The translations under genes and the position numbers were made by a program. Shown here in pieces: positions 11,822 through 13,809 of a DNA stretch of 13,809 nucleotides; the stretch's first letter is position 1, and every line of letters starts with the position of its first letter. The notes beneath the pieces are model-generated. The model was not told the origin of the DNA, searched no databases, and saw nothing but the letters and a program-made list of their open reading frames with translations. Source of the stretch: an uncultured Oscillibacter sp. (lineage in GTDB: Bacteria; Bacillota; Clostridia; Oscillospirales; Oscillospiraceae); the NCBI GenBank assembly GCA_947245315.1, contig CAMXNV010000032.1, forward strand, positions 1 through 13,809. The letters are read 5' to 3'.

Positions 11822-13809
11822 ATGAGTGTCATTTACCATGCGCACACCCAAACCTTTCACCTGACCAACGGCGCCGTCAGCTACCTGATGAAGGTCCTGC
11901 CCAACGGGGCCCTGGGCCAGCTGTACTGCGGCCCCGCCATCCGGGACCGGGAGAGCTTCGACCATCTGCTGGAGATGAAGACCCGGCCCATGACCTCCTG
12001 CGTCTTCGAGGGGGACAAGCGCTTCTCCCTGGAGCACTGCAAGCAGGAGTACCCCGCCTACGGTTCCACGGACTACCGGCACCCCGCCGTCCAGCTCCTC
12101 CAGCCCAACGGCAGCCGGATCACCAACTTCGTCTACCACTCCCACGCCGTCACCCCCGGCAAGCCGCCCCTGGCGGGCCTCCCCGCCACCTACTGCGAGG
12201 CGGACGAGGAGGCCGAGACCCTGACCGTCCGCCTGTGGGACGAGGTCCTCCAGGTCTCCGTCTACCTCTCCTACACCCTCTTCGCGGACCACCCGGCCCT
12301 GGCCCGGTCCGCCAGGATCGTCAACGAGGGGCCCCTGGACCTCCACCTCACCGCCGCCGCCAGCCTCTGCCTGGACCTGCCGGAACGGGAGTACGAGTTC
12401 GTCCACTTCTCCGGGGCCTGGTCCCGGGAGCGCTATGTGAAGGTCCGCCCCCTGGAGCAGGGCATCCAGTCCGTGGAGTCCGCCCGGGGGAACTCCTCCC
12501 ACAACCACAACCCCTTCTTCATGCTCCGCCGCCCCGGCACGGACGAGGACGCCGGGGAGGTCCTGGGCTTCGCCCTGGTCTACTCCGGCAACTTCCTGGC
12601 CCAGGTGGAGGTAGACACCTGGGACACCGCCCGGGTCACCCTGGGGATCAACCCCTTCGGCTTCGACTGGAAGCTGGCCCCCGGGGAGAGCTTCCAGACC
12701 CCCGAGGCCCTCCTGGTCTATTCCTCAGAGGGCATGAACGCCATGAGCCAGACCTTCCACCGGCTCTTCCGCAGCCGCCTGGCCCGGGGGGAGTGGCGGG
12801 ACAGGCCCCGGCCCATCCTCCTGAACAACTGGGAGGCCACCTATTTCGACTTCACCGAGGACAAGCTGGTGGACATCGCCCGGGCCGCCCGGGAGGACGG
12901 CGTGGAGCTCTTCGTCCTGGACGACGGGTGGTTCGGGGCCCGGTCCGGCGACACGGCGGGCCTGGGGGACTGGCACGCCAACCCGGAGCGCCTCCCCGGG
13001 GGCATCCCGGGCCTGGCCCGGCGGATCGCCGCCCTGGGCATGAAATTCGGCCTGTGGTTTGAGCCCGAGATGGTCAACCGGGACTCGGACCTCTTCCGGG
13101 CCCACCCCGACTGGATCATCCGCGTCCCGGAGCGCCCGGCCTCCCATGGGCGGAACCAGTTCGTTCTGGACTTCTCCCGCCCCGAGGTGGTGGACTGCAT
13201 TTACAGCCAAATGGCCAAGCTTCTGGAGGCGGCGGAGATCTCCTACATCAAGTGGGACATGAACCGCAGCATCACCGAGCCCTATTCCCCGGCCCTGCCG
13301 CCGGACCGGCAGGGGGAGCTGTTCCACCGCTACATCCTGGGGGTCTATGACCTCTATGAGCGGCTGACGGCGGCCTTCCCCCATGTGCTCTTCGAGTCCT
13401 GTGCCTCCGGCGGGGGGCGCTTCGACCCGGGGATGCTCTACTACGCCCCCCAGGCCTGGGCCTCCGACGACTCCGACGCCGGGGAGCGGCTCAAGATTCA
13501 ATACGGGACCTCGTACTGCTATCCCCTCAGCTCCATCGGGGCCCACGTCTCCGCGGCCCCCAATCTCCAGGTCAACCGCACCGTCCCCCTGGCCACCCGG
13601 GCCAACGTCGCCGCCTTCGGCACCTTCGGCTATGAGCTGGACCTGAATCGCCTCACCCCCCGGGAGCGGGAGCAGGTCCGGGAGCAGATCGCCTTTGTGA
13701 AGCGCTACCGCCAGGTCCTCCAGTTCGGGGACTTCTACCGGCTCCGCTCCCCCTTCCAGGGGAACTTCACCGCCTGGATGGCCGTGAGCCCGGACCGGCG
13801 GACGGCCCT
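11822..13809 (+). CDS. Alpha-galactosidase, glycoside hydrolase family 36 (C-terminus outside the window)
   Basis: Cuts terminal alpha-1,6-galactose from sugars such as melibiose, raffinose and stachyose, with retention of configuration. It has no signal peptide and so acts in the cytosol on imported oligosaccharides. 662 residues are visible; family members usually have about 720-740. An N-terminal beta-supersandwich domain (to about 330) precedes the (beta/alpha)8 barrel. FVLDDGWFG holds Asp367 and Asp368 (substrate binding), YIKWDMNR holds the nucleophile Asp479, and ESCASGGGRFDPGMLYY followed by QAWASDDSDA holds the acid/base, probably Asp549. The 70-residue spacing equals that of Geobacillus AgaA/AgaB (478 and 548, from memory). 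The ATG follows AGGAGG by five bases. The rest of any utilisation operon would lie to the right. Confidence 0.95.
   Translation, partial: MSVIYHAHTQTFHLTNGAVSYLMKVLPNGALGQLYCGPAIRDRESFDHLLEMKTRPMTSCVFEGDKRFSLEHCKQEYPAYGSTDYRHPAVQLLQPNGSRITNFVYHSHAVTPGKPPLAGLPATYCEADEEAETLTVRLWDEVLQVSVYLSYTLFADHPALARSARIVNEGPLDLHLTAAASLCLDLPEREYEFVHFSGAWSRERYVKVRPLEQGIQSVESARGNSSHNHNPFFMLRRPGTDEDAGEVLGFALVYSGNFLAQVEVDTWDTARVTLGINPFGFDWKLAPGESFQTPEALLVYSSEGMNAMSQTFHRLFRSRLARGEWRDRPRPILLNNWEATYFDFTEDKLVDIARAAREDGVELFVLDDGWFGARSGDTAGLGDWHANPERLPGGIPGLARRIAALGMKFGLWFEPEMVNRDSDLFRAHPDWIIRVPERPASHGRNQFVLDFSRPEVVDCIYSQMAKLLEAAEISYIKWDMNRSITEPYSPALPPDRQGELFHRYILGVYDLYERLTAAFPHVLFESCASGGGRFDPGMLYYAPQAWASDDSDAGERLKIQYGTSYCYPLSSIGAHVSAAPNLQVNRTVPLATRANVAAFGTFGYELDLNRLTPREREQVREQIAFVKRYRQVLQFGDFYRLRSPFQGNFTAWMAVSPDRRTA

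Noticed and set aside
11648..13062. Long frames on both strands over the alpha-galactosidase gene
   Set aside because: They are Pro/Gly/Arg- or Gly/Leu/Val-rich shadows. The true frame starts at 11822 and shows the GH36 active-site motifs.
1..13809. CRISPR arrays, tRNA or rRNA genes, transposases and phage genes
   Set aside because: None was found by reading for regular spaced repeats, cloverleaf-like sequences or typical protein motifs. The only mobile-element candidate is non-coding.

Overview
The window is GC-rich DNA from an anaerobic Firmicute. Three things point to Clostridia, most likely the Oscillospiraceae and relatives (Flavonifractor, Intestinimonas, Oscillibacter type): an hrcA-grpE-dnaK operon under a CIRCE operator, a DnaK with the short nucleotide-binding domain of Gram-positives, and a clostridial-style Crp/Fnr regulator. 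The assignment comes from gene order and family resemblance, not from a database search.

Layout, left to right. Positions 1-3131 hold the class I heat-shock operon on the minus strand: hrcA, grpE (ATGA overlap) and dnaK (cut by the window edge), with a sigma-A promoter and a perfect CIRCE. From 3395 the plus strand carries a class I/II PLP aminotransferase with its own terminator, then a Crp/Fnr regulator and a PaaI-type hotdog thioesterase that look co-transcribed. A convergent hairpin separates these from a minus-strand membrane zinc-ribbon protein. Divergent from that gene is htpG (Hsp90) on the plus strand.

Positions 8451-10916 (minus strand) are the most unusual part. They hold one long secreted-protein gene (FecR domain, Pro-rich linker, beta-strand repeats, InlB B-repeat, BspA-type leucine-rich repeats) cut into two in-frame halves by a single amber codon. 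Its promoter, ribosome binding site and signal peptide are intact. Upstream lies a MITE-like inverted-repeat element of about 170 bp. Next comes a compact minus-strand gene for a 58-residue basic protein of unknown function with its own strong promoter and terminator. The window ends inside a GH36 alpha-galactosidase gene on the plus strand.

The heat-shock genes and htpG form the protein-folding part of the window, and HrcA should repress its own operon through CIRCE. The aminotransferase, thioesterase and alpha-galactosidase are metabolic genes with no clear link to one another. No tRNA, rRNA, CRISPR array or transposase was seen.
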